Shown: positions 16,872-24,887 of the stretch, piece by piece
Layout: the number at the start of each line of letters is the position of its first letter
How positions within the stretch are numbered: the stretch's first letter is position 1
Assembly: GCF_024172095.1 (NCBI RefSeq)
Contig: NZ_JAMZDX010000009.1
Span: 124,001-188,000, forward strand
Length of the DNA stretch: 64,000 nt
Direction: 5' to 3'
Origin: Kitasatospora cinereorecta
Lineage (GTDB): Bacteria; Actinomycetota; Actinomycetes; Streptomycetales; Streptomycetaceae
Notes under the pieces: generated by a model
What the model was told of the DNA's origin: nothing
Databases searched by the model: none
The model's input: the letters and a program-made list of their open reading frames with translations, nothing else
Translations under genes and position numbers: made by a program

Positions 16872-17337
16872 AGTGAGCGTTGAGACGGTCGACCTCCCGA
16901 GCTTCTTCGCCGACCTCGTCCGATGCGAGACGCGTCTGTACAACGCCCTCAACGACCGCCTTCGCGAGCGGCACGGGATCGTCACGTCGCAATTCGAGTT
17001 CCTGCGCCACCTCCGCGACCACCCCGGGGCCCGGGTGGCGGATCTGGCAGCCGAGTTCGCCGTCGGCATCGGGGCCACCAGCAAAGGCGTCGACCGCCTG
17101 GAGCGGCAGGGATGGGTCGCCCGCATGCCGAACCCGTCGGACCGCCGGTCGTCACTGCTGGAACTGACCCACGACGGCCTGCAGTTGGTCGACGCGGCAG
17201 AAGGGACCTTCACCGAGCGGTTGGCCGAGCTGATCCCAGATGCACTCAAGGCGTCCCCCCTGACAGCCGCCGCGCAGGCTCTCTCGGAGCTGCGTGCCGT
17301 CCTGGAACGCGACCAGATCGGCATGCCCACGGGGTGA
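16861..17337 (+). CDS. MarR family transcriptional regulator
   Basis: A 158-residue winged-helix regulator: helices LVRCETRLYNALNDRLRERHG, then ARVADLAAEFAVGIGATSKG (HTH), VDRLERQGWVAR and the wing MPNPSDRRSSLLELT. MarR proteins act as dimers and release DNA on binding phenols or other small molecules. The start codon lies inside the second of two identical operator copies and 7 nt after a -10-like box, so the gene is probably leaderless and tightly self-repressed. The divergent esterase is the likely co-regulated gene. Confidence 0.9.
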   Translation: MASKVSVETVDLPSFFADLVRCETRLYNALNDRLRERHGIVTSQFEFLRHLRDHPGARVADLAAEFAVGIGATSKGVDRLERQGWVARMPNPSDRRSSLLELTHDGLQLVDAAEGTFTERLAELIPDALKASPLTAAAQALSELRAVLERDQIGMPTG

Positions 17338-17394
17338 CGCGTCGTGTGCCATGTCGGTTGGGACAAGCGGCCTGGTCGCCGGCTCGCGGGGCGG

Positions 17395-17735
17395 CTATGG
17401 CCGGAGGCGAGTGAACACCCCCTGCTCGGTCTCGGCCAGGATCCCGCGCACGACCAGCCGCTTGAGCGCCTTGCACGCCGCCCTCGCCCGCAGCGGTGCG
17501 TCGGCTGCGGCGAACACCGCCATGATCTGCTGGTAGGCCGGATGATCCGGCAGCTTCGCGGTCGGCGGCGCGGGCGGCTGCGGATCGAGCAGCTCCAGTA
17601 GCGTCCTGCGGGTGATCCGGATCTCCACCTGAGCCTCGCGGTCCTTCACGGTGGCCTTGAACCCCCGGCCCGCCAGAGCCTTCTTCGCGGCGCCCGGCTC
17701 CGTGGCGGCGACCGCGTCGGCCGTTACGGCGTGGC
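17395..17735 (-). pseudogene. Remnant of a streptomycete HTH-like hypothetical gene
   Basis: A frame ending at 17395 encodes VEIRITRRTLLELLD, LPDHPAYQQIMAVFAAAD and ACKALKRLVVRGILAETEQG. From memory, intact relatives in Streptomyces have about 17 more residues (a linker helix) between the Ala-Cys-Lys-Ala-Leu and Lys-Arg-Leu parts, so this copy seems to carry an internal in-frame deletion. No start codon or ribosome site is present, and its 5' end runs into the TetR gene. The relatives are often near transposases. Called a pseudogene with moderate confidence. Confidence 0.5.
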
Positions 17736-18353
17736 GTAGGCCGGTGCGGGGGTCGGGGCGGTGGGGGCCGTCGTGGGGGCGAGCAGGGTGAAGAGGGAGT
17801 CCAGGCAGGCGGCGGCGCGGGCCGGGTCGGGGTCGGCCTTGCGCATGATCTGCAGGCCCTGGACGGTGGTGACGAGCAGGTGGGCGGCGTCCCGCGGGCC
17901 GATGGCGGGGGAGAGTTCGCCGGACCGGGCGGCGCGCTCGAGCTGGGTGGTGAACGCGTCCTCGGCGAACTGCAGGCTGCGGCGGGCGAGTTCGGCGACC
18001 TCGGCGTCGTTGGGCAGGAGTTCGGCGATGCTGTTGACGCTGAAGCAGCCCGCGCCGGTGCAGGCGGCGTCGGCCGCGAGGAGCCGGTCGATGACGTCGC
18101 GCAGGTGGGGGAGGACCGGGCCGGTGTCGCCGAGGGCGGAGTCGAGCAGCGTCGTCTGGTGGCCGAGGTAGCGGCCGAGTGCGAGGACGAACAGGCGGTG
18201 CTTGTCGCCGTACGCCGCGTAGATCGAGCCGCGGCCCAGTCCGAGCTCCTCCACCAGGTCGTTCATGGTGGTGGCCTCGTAGCCCTTGCGCCAGAACAGG
18301 AGCATGGCGCGGTCCAGGGTCGCTTCTTCGTCGAACGTGCGCGGTCTTCCCAT
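17724..18353 (-). CDS. TetR family regulator of the DsbA/quinone reductase pair
   Basis: A 209-residue regulator starting MGRPRTFDEEATLDRAMLLF. The HTH (MNDLVEELGLGRGSIYAAYG) spans about residues 25-50, and the C-terminal domain carries CTGAGCFSVNSIAELLPND, the pattern of the TetR_C_16/AcrR-like group with Cys residues (possibly a redox or electrophile sensor). TACCGT lies 7 nt before the ATG, suggesting a leaderless mRNA. It is divergent from the DsbA-family gene and faces a strong inverted repeat at 18404-18433. It probably represses that operon and itself, being relieved by quinones or other electrophiles (inference). Confidence 0.88.
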   Translation of the reverse strand: MGRPRTFDEEATLDRAMLLFWRKGYEATTMNDLVEELGLGRGSIYAAYGDKHRLFVLALGRYLGHQTTLLDSALGDTGPVLPHLRDVIDRLLAADAACTGAGCFSVNSIAELLPNDAEVAELARRSLQFAEDAFTTQLERAARSGELSPAIGPRDAAHLLVTTVQGLQIMRKADPDPARAAACLDSLFTLLAPTTAPTAPTPAPAYATP

Positions 18354-18403
18354 GGGGTCCACGGTACCGAAGCGGGACGGGGGCGGACGACATATTTGAC
18401 CGC

Positions 18404-18433
18404 ACGTTCCACAACGGTTATGTTTTGGAACGT
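18404..18433. promoter_or_regulatory. 30-bp inverted repeat operator for TetR/DsbA promoter
   Basis: Arms ACGTTCCACAAC and GTTTTGGAACGT pair with one mismatch around a 6-bp centre GGTTAT. The core GCACGTTCCA/TGGAACGTGC is perfect over 10 bp. A TATGTT segment (18419-18424) within it could be the -10 of the DsbA gene, so binding would block transcription. Confidence 0.7.
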
Positions 18434-18466
18434 GCAGTCCAGAACGGTGAAAGGGCAGGAGAAGTC

Positions 18467-19087
18467 GTGAAGGTCGAGATCTACTCCGATGTCGTGTGCC
18501 CGTGGTGCTACATCGGCAAGCGGCGGTTCGAGAAGGCCCTGGCGGCCTTCCCCGGTGCGGCCGACGTCGAGGTCGTCTACCGGCCGTTCCAGCTCAACCC
18601 GGCCGCCTCCGAGGCCGGCGAGCCGTCCGCGAAGGTGTACGAGCGGAAGTTCGGCCGCCCGGCCGACACCATCTTCGGCCCGCTCACCGAGGCGGCCGCC
18701 GCCGAGGGCATCACCTTCCGGATGGACGACGCCATCGCGACCAACACCTTCGCCGCGCACCGGCTGCTCTGGTTCGCCCACCGCCACGGACGCCAGAGCG
18801 AGGTGAAGGAGGGGCTGCTCGCCCACTACTTCACCCACGGCGGCCACCTCGCCGACCACCCGGCCCTGGCCGAGGTGGCGGCCGCGGCCGGGCTGGACCG
18901 CGACGAGACCCTCGCCTTCCTCGCCTCCGCCGAGGGCGTGGACGAGGTCCGCGCCGAACTCGCCGAGGCGGCGGCCCTGGGCATCTCGTCCGTCCCGACC
19001 TTCGTCTTCGACGGCAAGGTGGCCCTCCAGGGTGCGCAGAGCCCCGAGGTGCTGCTCCGGGCACTGGAGTCCCTCGCCGGAGCCTGA
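18467..19087 (+). CDS. DsbA family oxidoreductase (FrnE-like)
   Basis: A 206-residue cytoplasmic thioredoxin-fold protein beginning MKVEIYSDVVCPWCYIGKRR. The redox motif C11-P-W-C14 and the cis-Pro segment GISSVPTFVFDGK (about residue 180) bracket a helical insertion, as in FrnE-type DsbA proteins of Streptomyces and Deinococcus. It has no signal peptide, so it acts on cytosolic disulfides or as a glutathione-independent isomerase. AGGAG is six bases before GTG. It is followed 62 bp later by a quinone oxidoreductase gene in the same direction, forming a TetR-controlled pair. Confidence 0.88.
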   Translation: MKVEIYSDVVCPWCYIGKRRFEKALAAFPGAADVEVVYRPFQLNPAASEAGEPSAKVYERKFGRPADTIFGPLTEAAAAEGITFRMDDAIATNTFAAHRLLWFAHRHGRQSEVKEGLLAHYFTHGGHLADHPALAEVAAAAGLDRDETLAFLASAEGVDEVRAELAEAAALGISSVPTFVFDGKVALQGAQSPEVLLRALESLAGA

Positions 19088-19149
19088 GGCCCCGCCGCTC
19101 ACCCCGTGCACACCCCCCAACGAACCCCCACGAACGCAAGGAGCTTCCC

Positions 19150-20085
19150 GTGAAGGCAGCAGTCATCACCACGTACGGCCAGGTCGGCGACGTCGTCACC
19201 GTCACCGAGGTCCCCACCCCGGCCGTCGGCCCCCGCGACGTCCTCATCGAGGCCCGCGCGGCCGGCGTCAACCCGATCGATCACCTGATCGTGAAGGGCT
19301 TCCTGAGCGCCGGGGAGCCGACCGGGCCGCTGGTGCTCGGCAGCGAGGTCGCGGGCGTGGTCGCCGCGGTCGGCGCCGAGGTCACGGGCTTCGCCGTCGG
19401 CGACGAGGTCTTCACCCGGGTCGACCCCCGCGTGGGCGGGGCGTTCGCCCAGTACGTCGCGGTGGACCACGCACTGGTCACTGCCAAGCCGCAGCAGCTC
19501 TCCTTCGAGGAGGCCGCCTCGCTGCCGCTGGTCGCCCTCACCGCGTGGCAGGCCCTGACCGAGCAGGCCAAGGTCGGCGCCGGGTCGCGGGTCCTGATCC
19601 ACGGCGGCGCGGGCGGGGTCGGCAGCGTCGCCGTCCAGATCGCCAAGCACCTCGGCGCCCACGTGGTGGCGACGGCGAGCGGCGACAGCGTGGACCTGGT
19701 GCGCGAGCTGGGGGCGGACGAGGTGATCGACTACCGGGTGGAGAAGTTCGATGAGGTGCTGTCCGACCTCGACGTGGTCTTCGACACCGTCGGCGGCGAG
19801 ACCCAGGACCGGTCCTTCGCGGTGCTGAAGCCCGGCGGCACCCTCGTGTCGATCGTGCCGATCGCGGACGTCGAGGCCAAGAAGGCGGCCTGGAACGTCC
19901 GGGCCGGCGCGTTCTTCATGCGCCCCGACGGTGCCCAGCTCGCCCGGATCGCCCAGCTGGTCACCACCGGCGAGCTCCGTCCGATCGTCCAGCACGTCTT
20001 CCCGCTGGACGCGGCCGTCGACGCCCTGCTCCAGGTCGAGCGCGGTGGAGCCCGCGGCAAGACGGTCATCGCCGTCGCGTCCTGA
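19150..20085 (+). CDS. NADPH:quinone reductase-type MDR oxidoreductase
   Basis: A 311-residue zinc-independent medium-chain dehydrogenase. The substrate part shows GVNPIDHLIVKG and LGSEVAGVV. The nucleotide-binding motif is G152-GAGGVG158, and EKFDEV and FDTVGGETQ complete the QOR pattern. No catalytic Cys/His zinc site is present. It reduces quinones or alpha,beta-unsaturated carbonyls with NADPH. AAGGAG is six bases before GTG. Paired with the DsbA gene behind the same TetR operator, it suggests a response to quinone or electrophile stress (inference). A hairpin follows its stop. Confidence 0.88.
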   Translation: MKAAVITTYGQVGDVVTVTEVPTPAVGPRDVLIEARAAGVNPIDHLIVKGFLSAGEPTGPLVLGSEVAGVVAAVGAEVTGFAVGDEVFTRVDPRVGGAFAQYVAVDHALVTAKPQQLSFEEAASLPLVALTAWQALTEQAKVGAGSRVLIHGGAGGVGSVAVQIAKHLGAHVVATASGDSVDLVRELGADEVIDYRVEKFDEVLSDLDVVFDTVGGETQDRSFAVLKPGGTLVSIVPIADVEAKKAAWNVRAGAFFMRPDGAQLARIAQLVTTGELRPIVQHVFPLDAAVDALLQVERGGARGKTVIAVAS

Positions 20086-20111
20086 CCCCTGACTCCTGAC
20101 CCTGAACGCCG

Positions 20112-20144
20112 GACGGCGCGATCGGAGGTTCCGGTCGCGCCGTC
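20112..20144. terminator. Hairpin between convergent QOR and acid phosphatase genes
   Basis: A 15-bp stem with one G-T wobble (20112-20126 with 20130-20144) and a 3-nt loop, starting GACGGCGCGA. It lies between two convergent stops and fits a bidirectional terminator. Confidence 0.75.
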
Positions 20145-20158
20145 GTCGTCCCCGAAGA

Positions 20159-20944
20159 TCAGGGGATGTAGTACATCGGGTTCGGGATCTTGTACGTCCT
20201 GCTGGCGTGGCCGCCGGACAGGTCGCTGTTCTGGTCGCCGAAGTTGGCCACGATCTGGTACCCGAGGCTCTCGATGTGCGCGCGGGTGCCGGACTTGTAC
20301 TCGACGGTGGTGCAGGTCGAACCGCAGGGCAGGTACGCCGGCGGGTTCTCCTTGTTCTTCAGGTACAGGTGCGTGGCGTCCGCGGTCGGGTAGCCCACGG
20401 CGGCCAGGTTGGCCGCGGTGTAGGAGCGCTGCGACTCCGGCCGGCCGGTGACGAAGAAGACGGTGTAGCCCTCGGACTCGGCCCACTGCGCCAGCGTGTT
20501 CATGCCGAAGACGGCCGGCATGGTCTTGGTGGCGATGTACTGGGCGTTGCTGGTGGGGTTGTAGACGAAGGTCGTCTCCAGCTCGTAGTTGTACGTCGAC
20601 AGCGAGGTGTCGTCGACGTCCAGCACGATCGCCTTCTTCGCACCCTTGTCGTGACGGGCGCGCGACTGCAGGTACTGGATGGCGTCCTTCTCTATGCCCG
20701 CGACCTGCTTCGCGTAGTTGCTGCTCGCGGACGGCCAGTGCTCGCCCTTGGCGTCGACGGTGTCGCCGTAGTACGCCTTGATGTCGTTGACCTCGTCGGT
20801 CATGTTGGTGATCTGACGGTCGGTCCGCGGAGCCTTGGTGTCGGCGACCGCGAAACCGCCGCCCGCGACCGCACCGCCGACGACCACGCCGACGGCGAGG
20901 GTGACGAGGGTCTTCGAGCGGTTTCCGAGGGTCTTGTCGACCAT
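20159..20944 (-). CDS. Secreted/anchored HAD acid phosphatase
   Basis: A 261-residue protein of the class B/plant acid phosphatase-like HAD group. An uncleaved or cleaved N-terminal segment (residues 11-34) directs export. The phosphate-transfer motif is D109-V-D-D-T113 (VLDVDDTSLSTYNY), motif II is VTGRPESQR, and the metal-binding acidic motif is NFGDQNSD. Such enzymes remove phosphate from organic phosphates outside the cell and in streptomycetes often belong to the Pho response; no PHO box was identified here. AAAGGG precedes the ATG by about nine bases. Confidence 0.85.
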   Translation of the reverse strand: MVDKTLGNRSKTLVTLAVGVVVGGAVAGGGFAVADTKAPRTDRQITNMTDEVNDIKAYYGDTVDAKGEHWPSASSNYAKQVAGIEKDAIQYLQSRARHDKGAKKAIVLDVDDTSLSTYNYELETTFVYNPTSNAQYIATKTMPAVFGMNTLAQWAESEGYTVFFVTGRPESQRSYTAANLAAVGYPTADATHLYLKNKENPPAYLPCGSTCTTVEYKSGTRAHIESLGYQIVANFGDQNSDLSGGHASRTYKIPNPMYYIP

Positions 20945-21435
20945 GTGGTGTGCCCTTTCTGCCGCCGGGCGCGGGAACGCGAGTCGTCCCCCCGCAGCCT
21001 CGGCGCGCACGTGCGGGGATGAACGTACGGGCGGGTAACCGGGCAGGTCAAGCAAACTCTACGCGCAATGTCTACGCGCGATGCGGACGGGCCGACGGGC
21101 CGTCACCGCCGGGCGCCGCGCGCGGAGGTGTTCGGGCAGGTCGGCGGCGGACCGCGGGCGCGGAGCGGGGGAATGCCGGGGTGATGCGGGCCGTCGGAAT
21201 GGTGAACGGCTGATGGCCTGTCGGTGGCGCGGTGCGCCCGGTTCGGGCCTTCGGGTGAACCTCCGCCGGGCCCGCGGTCGTAGTCGTCCGGCCCCCGGCG
21301 CGCCCCGCTTGACCCGCCGGGTCCGGGACCGCAGAGTCGGGATGCGGCGAGGTGCCCCGCTCGGGCGGGGGCGCCCGTCCGCGACGCCCGTCCGGGCAGG
21401 CCGGGCGGCCTGGACCCCCGGGAGCAGCCGAGCCG
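20945..21435. other. 491-bp intergenic stretch, no gene seen
   Basis: Divergent promoter space between the phosphatase and GAP-family genes. A 13-bp tandem repeat, TCTACGCGCAATG/TCTACGCGCGATG, lies near 21058-21083. The frames here are Arg/Gly/Pro-rich shadows without a ribosome site. Confidence 0.4.
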
Positions 21436-22080
21436 ATGGTCGTCGACCTGGTCGTGATCGGTACGGCCATCACCCTCGGACCGCTGCACAACAGCGCCTT
21501 CATCCTGCTGCTCGCCTCCCGCCGCGGCGTCCGCAAGGGCCTGGCGTTCCTGCTGTCGTGGCTGGCCAACCTGGCCGTGGTGGTCGCCTGCGTGGTGCTG
21601 CTGACCGGCGGGAAGCCGCCCGCGCCCCACAGCCCGCCGTCGACCGCGGCCGACGCTGCCAAGCTGGCGTTCGGCGTCGGCCTGGCGGCGTACGGCGTCT
21701 ACCGGTACCGGCGGCCGCCCCGCCCGCACCGTCCGCCGAGCTGGACCGGCCGTGTCGACAACGCCTCGATCGTCACCTCCGCCTCCCTCGCCTGGGTGCT
21801 GCAGCCGTGGGGCCTGGTCGGCGCCGGCGCCGCCACGGTCGTCGATGCCGACCTGTCCTCGCTCACCGACTGGTTCGCGCTGGCCGGCTACTGCGTGCTC
21901 GCCACCCTCAGCCTGCTGGTCATGGAGGTGTACTCGGTGCGGGCGCCGGCAGCGGCCCAGGCCCGGCTGGACGCCCTGCGGTCCTCGCTGGAGCGCAACC
22001 AGGATCGGCTGATCATCATCCTGTCGCTGACCGTCGGGCTCTGGCTGATGGGCAGGAGCATCGCCGATCTGGTCGCCTGA
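21436..22080 (+). CDS. GAP family (SfLAP-like) membrane protein
   Basis: A 214-residue six-helix protein. ITLGPLHNSAFILLLASRRG and GLAFLLSWLANLAVVV in the first helices and LERNQDRLIIILSLTVGLWLMG near the end are typical of the GAP/Sap family (mycobacterial GPL-addressing protein, sulfolipid-1-addressing protein). Mycobacterial relatives help place glycolipids at the cell surface; actinomycete members without such lipids have no known cargo. GGGAG lies upstream of ATG 21436 at a long spacing. It is followed by a PadR/HAAS pair with a separate promoter. Confidence 0.8.
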   Translation: MVVDLVVIGTAITLGPLHNSAFILLLASRRGVRKGLAFLLSWLANLAVVVACVVLLTGGKPPAPHSPPSTAADAAKLAFGVGLAAYGVYRYRRPPRPHRPPSWTGRVDNASIVTSASLAWVLQPWGLVGAGAATVVDADLSSLTDWFALAGYCVLATLSLLVMEVYSVRAPAAAQARLDALRSSLERNQDRLIIILSLTVGLWLMGRSIADLVA

Positions 22081-22134
22081 CGGTCCGTCCGGGCCCTGCG
22101 CAGGGGCCTTGTTGTGCATGCTATCTTGCTGTGC

Positions 22135-22512
22135 ATGGTACCTGGCATGACCAACCCCGGCGGCGGCGACGCGGCGGACAGCGCCGTCGCCACCCAGCTG
22201 CGCAAGGGCGTCCTGGAGTACTGCGTCCTTGCACTGCTGCGCGACGGTCCCCGCTACGGCGTCGAGTTGCTGCAGGAACTCGGCCGGTTCCCGACGCTGG
22301 CCACCAGTCAGGGGACGATCTACCCGCTGCTGTCCCGGCTGCGCCGGGCCGGCCTCGCCGACACCTTCCTGCGCGACTCGGCCAGCGGCCCGTCGCGCCG
22401 CTACTACACCCTCACCGATGCCGGTCGCGCCGCACTGCAGGAGTTCGCCGTGCTCTGGCCGGCCTTCCGCGAAACCGTCGACCACGTCCTCGACCCGGGA
22501 GAGAACCCGTGA
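22135..22512 (+). CDS. PadR family transcriptional regulator
   Basis: A 125-residue regulator. The winged HTH ATQLRKGVLEYCVLALLRDG and GTIYPLLSRLRRAGL, then RRYYTLTDAGRAAL, is the standard PadR pattern with a short C-terminal dimer helix. ATG 22135 is chosen since it lies 7 nt after TATCTT; ATG 22147 is the alternative, and neither has a ribosome site. Two TGTGCATG copies flank the -10 (22113-22120 and 22130-22137) and may be the autoregulatory site. The stop overlaps the GTG of the next gene, so this is a translationally coupled pair, typical of PadR with HAAS-type membrane proteins. Confidence 0.87.
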   Translation: MVPGMTNPGGGDAADSAVATQLRKGVLEYCVLALLRDGPRYGVELLQELGRFPTLATSQGTIYPLLSRLRRAGLADTFLRDSASGPSRRYYTLTDAGRAALQEFAVLWPAFRETVDHVLDPGENP

Positions 22513-23123
22513 ACACGCCCCTTGAGCACCCGCTGGTCGGCGCCTACCTCGACGAGGTCCGCCGGCTCACCGCCGACCAGACCGACGAACGCCGCCGCGA
22601 ACTCCTCGCCGACCTCGGCGAGCACATCGAGGCCACCCTCGCCGATCGCGGCACCGCCGACGCCGCCGACGACATCGACGCCGCCGCGATCCGCACCGTC
22701 CTGGAACAGCTCGGCCGCCCGCAGGACATCGCCGCCGCCCTCGCCGAGGAGGGCCGCCCGCAGCCCGAACCGCAGAGCCCCGGCCGCACCGCCGTCACCG
22801 TCGCCCTCGTGGCGCTCGCCCTGCCGCTGTTCGTGGTCCCCGCCGTCGGGCCGCTGCTGGGACTGGCGGCCGCGGTCGTCGCCCTGCGCCGCATCTGGAC
22901 CGCCCCGCAGTGGACCCGCGGAGAGAAGAAGCAGGCGACCTGGCTCCTGCTGGCACCGCTGGTGGTGGTCCCCGCCGCCGCGTTCGCCCTGTCGCCCGCC
23001 GGTCTGAGCCCGGTCCTCGTCCTCGCCGTCGCGGCGGCCGGCCTCGCCCTCCCGCTCCTCGCGGCCGCCCTGCTGGCCCGCTCCGCCGGCCGCCTGCGCG
23101 CCGCCGCCGCGCGCCCGGCCTGA
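22509..23123 (+). CDS. HAAS domain membrane protein
   Basis: A 204-residue protein. The first 90 residues form a helical cytoplasmic domain, with YLDEVRRLTADQTDERRREL and EQLGRPQDIAAALAEE, characteristic of the HAAS/DUF1700 fold that PadR-linked membrane proteins carry. Four hydrophobic segments follow (about residues 98-120, 122-135, 150-165, 170-195). It is coupled to PadR by a GTGA overlap. The pair probably senses membrane or antibiotic stress as in other PadR operons, but the output is unknown. The gene ends at a strong hairpin. Confidence 0.85.
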   Translation: MNTPLEHPLVGAYLDEVRRLTADQTDERRRELLADLGEHIEATLADRGTADAADDIDAAAIRTVLEQLGRPQDIAAALAEEGRPQPEPQSPGRTAVTVALVALALPLFVVPAVGPLLGLAAAVVALRRIWTAPQWTRGEKKQATWLLLAPLVVVPAAAFALSPAGLSPVLVLAVAAAGLALPLLAAALLARSAGRLRAAAARPA

Positions 23124-23135
23124 CGGCGTTGCGGC

Positions 23136-23183
23136 GGCCCACCGGCCCGGGCCCGCCGATCGGCAGGCCCGGGCCGGTGGGCC
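23136..23183. terminator. 18-bp perfect-stem hairpin between convergent HAAS and EcsC genes
   Basis: Perfect 18-bp arms 23136-23153 and 23166-23183 (starting GGCCCACCGGCCC) enclose a 12-nt loop that is itself partly palindromic. Its position between convergent stops suggests a bidirectional terminator. Confidence 0.8.
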
Positions 23184-23188
23184 GTCGA

Positions 23189-24004
23189 TCACGACTCGAC
23201 CTGCGCCTCGGGGGCGTAGTCGTCGGATGCGTAGTCGCCGGGTGCGTACTCGTCGAGTGCGAGTCGGGAGGCCGGAACTCCGCCGGGTCGGGGCGTCGCC
23301 GTCGGCTCGGGCGGCGTCGGCATCGGCATCGGCGACGACCATGAGGCCGGGGCCGGGCCGAATGCGCGACGTGCGGCCCGCACGCTCAGCGTGGCGACGG
23401 CAGCGTTGGCGCCACCACCGATCACGGCGCCGATGCCGAACGGTGCCACCCGGCCGAGAACGATGATGCCCTGCTTGGTCCCGTACTTCGTGACGAAGTT
23501 CCTCCCGAGGATCTTGTTGATCTGACGCAAGGTCTCGAGCGGCACCTTGGCGACGACCTGACGTCCCCAATGCTGGCCCGTACGCTCGGCGATCTTGGTG
23601 ATGGTGCCGGAGCCGCTGCCGCCGAGCATCACCCCCATCACGATCGTCCGGCGCCGCTCGAGCTCGTCGATCGGGACCCCGTGGACCTCGGCGATCGAGA
23701 GCGCGAAGAGCGCGCTCAGCTCGAGCGACGAGAGGGCCTCGCCGGCCGACAGGGCCAACGCCACTCCCGTACCGACGCCCGGCGCGGCGGCGGCCCCGCC
23801 GACGGCGGCACCCGTCCCGGTCAGGGCGCTGACGTACATCCGCTCCAGATTGCGGACCACCTCGGCCGGTGTGGCCTCCGGGTTCCGCTGGCGGGCCCGG
23901 GCGATGTTATTGCGCACCAGCGGGCTCTGCAGCTCGATCGCCTTGTCGAGGAGGTCGAGGACCCGCTGCCCCGGACCGGGTCCGTCGACGGCACCTTCTG
24001 CCAT
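23189..24004 (-). CDS. EcsC family protein
   Basis: A 271-residue protein. Residues 10-190 show the EcsC pattern: an N-terminal helix, LERMYVSALTGTGAAVGGAAAAPGVGTG, ELSALFALSIAEVHG, RRTIVMGVMLGG, and NFVTKYGTKQGIIVLGRVAPFGIGAVIGGGANA. Gly/Ala-rich amphipathic helices indicate membrane association. About 50 disordered Pro/Asp/Tyr-rich residues form the tail (DEYAPGDYASDDYAPEA), with a repeated YAPxDYA-like unit. The family role is unclear; the Bacillus founder lies next to an ABC transporter. GGAG is seven bases before ATG. Confidence 0.85.
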   Translation of the reverse strand: MAEGAVDGPGPGQRVLDLLDKAIELQSPLVRNNIARARQRNPEATPAEVVRNLERMYVSALTGTGAAVGGAAAAPGVGTGVALALSAGEALSSLELSALFALSIAEVHGVPIDELERRRTIVMGVMLGGSGSGTITKIAERTGQHWGRQVVAKVPLETLRQINKILGRNFVTKYGTKQGIIVLGRVAPFGIGAVIGGGANAAVATLSVRAARRAFGPAPASWSSPMPMPTPPEPTATPRPGGVPASRLALDEYAPGDYASDDYAPEAQVES

Positions 24005-24222
24005 GCGTTGTACTCCTTGGGTCGTCACGTTCCGGCCGAGTCTCCCACTCGAACGGTCGAGCTGACCTTGCTTTGACCGGATCCGGCGGCCGAGCGCAAG
24101 AAGGCGGGCAGCAAAGGCGGTTGGCCGGCGACACCTCGGCTGTCACATCCGCACGGCGCGATCCGTCGGGGCAGTGAAGGCGACGGCAGCGAGCCGTCCG
24201 GAGAGCACGAGGAGTCGATCCC

Positions 24223-24747
24223 ATGAACGCTTCCACCACCCCGAGCGCCCCCACCGCCCCTACCGCGCAGCAGGTGCGGTCGCGGATGTCCGACCCGGTC
24301 GCGCTCGTTCCCGAGCTGGAGGAGCTGTCCGGCTGGCTGTACCGCGCCACCGGGAACCGCTCCGTGCCGCGCACCACGATTGGCCTGATCCAGCTGCGCG
24401 CCGGCCAGATCGTCGGCTCGACCTACCTGACCGCGCTGCAGACGGGCCTGCTGCGCAAGGCCGGGGAGTCGGAGGAGCGGATCGGCGCCGTGGCGACCTG
24501 GGCCGGCGCCCCGTACTTCACCGAGGCGGAGCGGGTCGCGCTCGCCCTGGTCGAGGCCGTGCTCACCGTGCCGCCCGCGGGGACCGAGCGCGTCACCGAC
24601 GAGCTCTACGCCCGCGCCGCCGAGCACTACGACCCGAAGGCCCTGGCCACGCTGACGATCGCGATCGGGCAGGTGAACTTCTTCGTCCCGCTCGCCCTGA
24701 TCGGCAAGCCGGTGCCGGGGGTGAAGCCCGCCGAGCAGTGGACCTGA
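24223..24747 (+). CDS. AhpD/carboxymuconolactone decarboxylase-like protein lacking CxxC
   Basis: A 174-residue protein with the AhpD-like signature IGLIQLRAGQIVGSTYLTAL, KAGESEERIGAVATW and APYFTEAERVALALVEAV. In active peroxidase relatives the segment reads C-x-x-C followed by His; here it is S66-T-Y-L69 and Q73, so both cysteines and the His are gone. It is therefore unlikely to be a peroxidase and may bind a ligand or partner. GAGGAG lies about ten bases before ATG. The following VOC gene is on the same strand after a 140-bp gap. Confidence 0.82.
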   Translation: MNASTTPSAPTAPTAQQVRSRMSDPVALVPELEELSGWLYRATGNRSVPRTTIGLIQLRAGQIVGSTYLTALQTGLLRKAGESEERIGAVATWAGAPYFTEAERVALALVEAVLTVPPAGTERVTDELYARAAEHYDPKALATLTIAIGQVNFFVPLALIGKPVPGVKPAEQWT

Positions 24748-24887
24748 CCCGGGCGGTGGCGGGCGGAGCAGAGGTCCCGTGCGGTGGGCCGGGTGGGGGG
24801 CGTTCACCCGTTCGGGCCGCTTGGGGCCTGGTCAGCCGGGTACGGGTGGTCCGTCCGTCCCCCCCGCGGTACCCACCGGAGGCTCCC

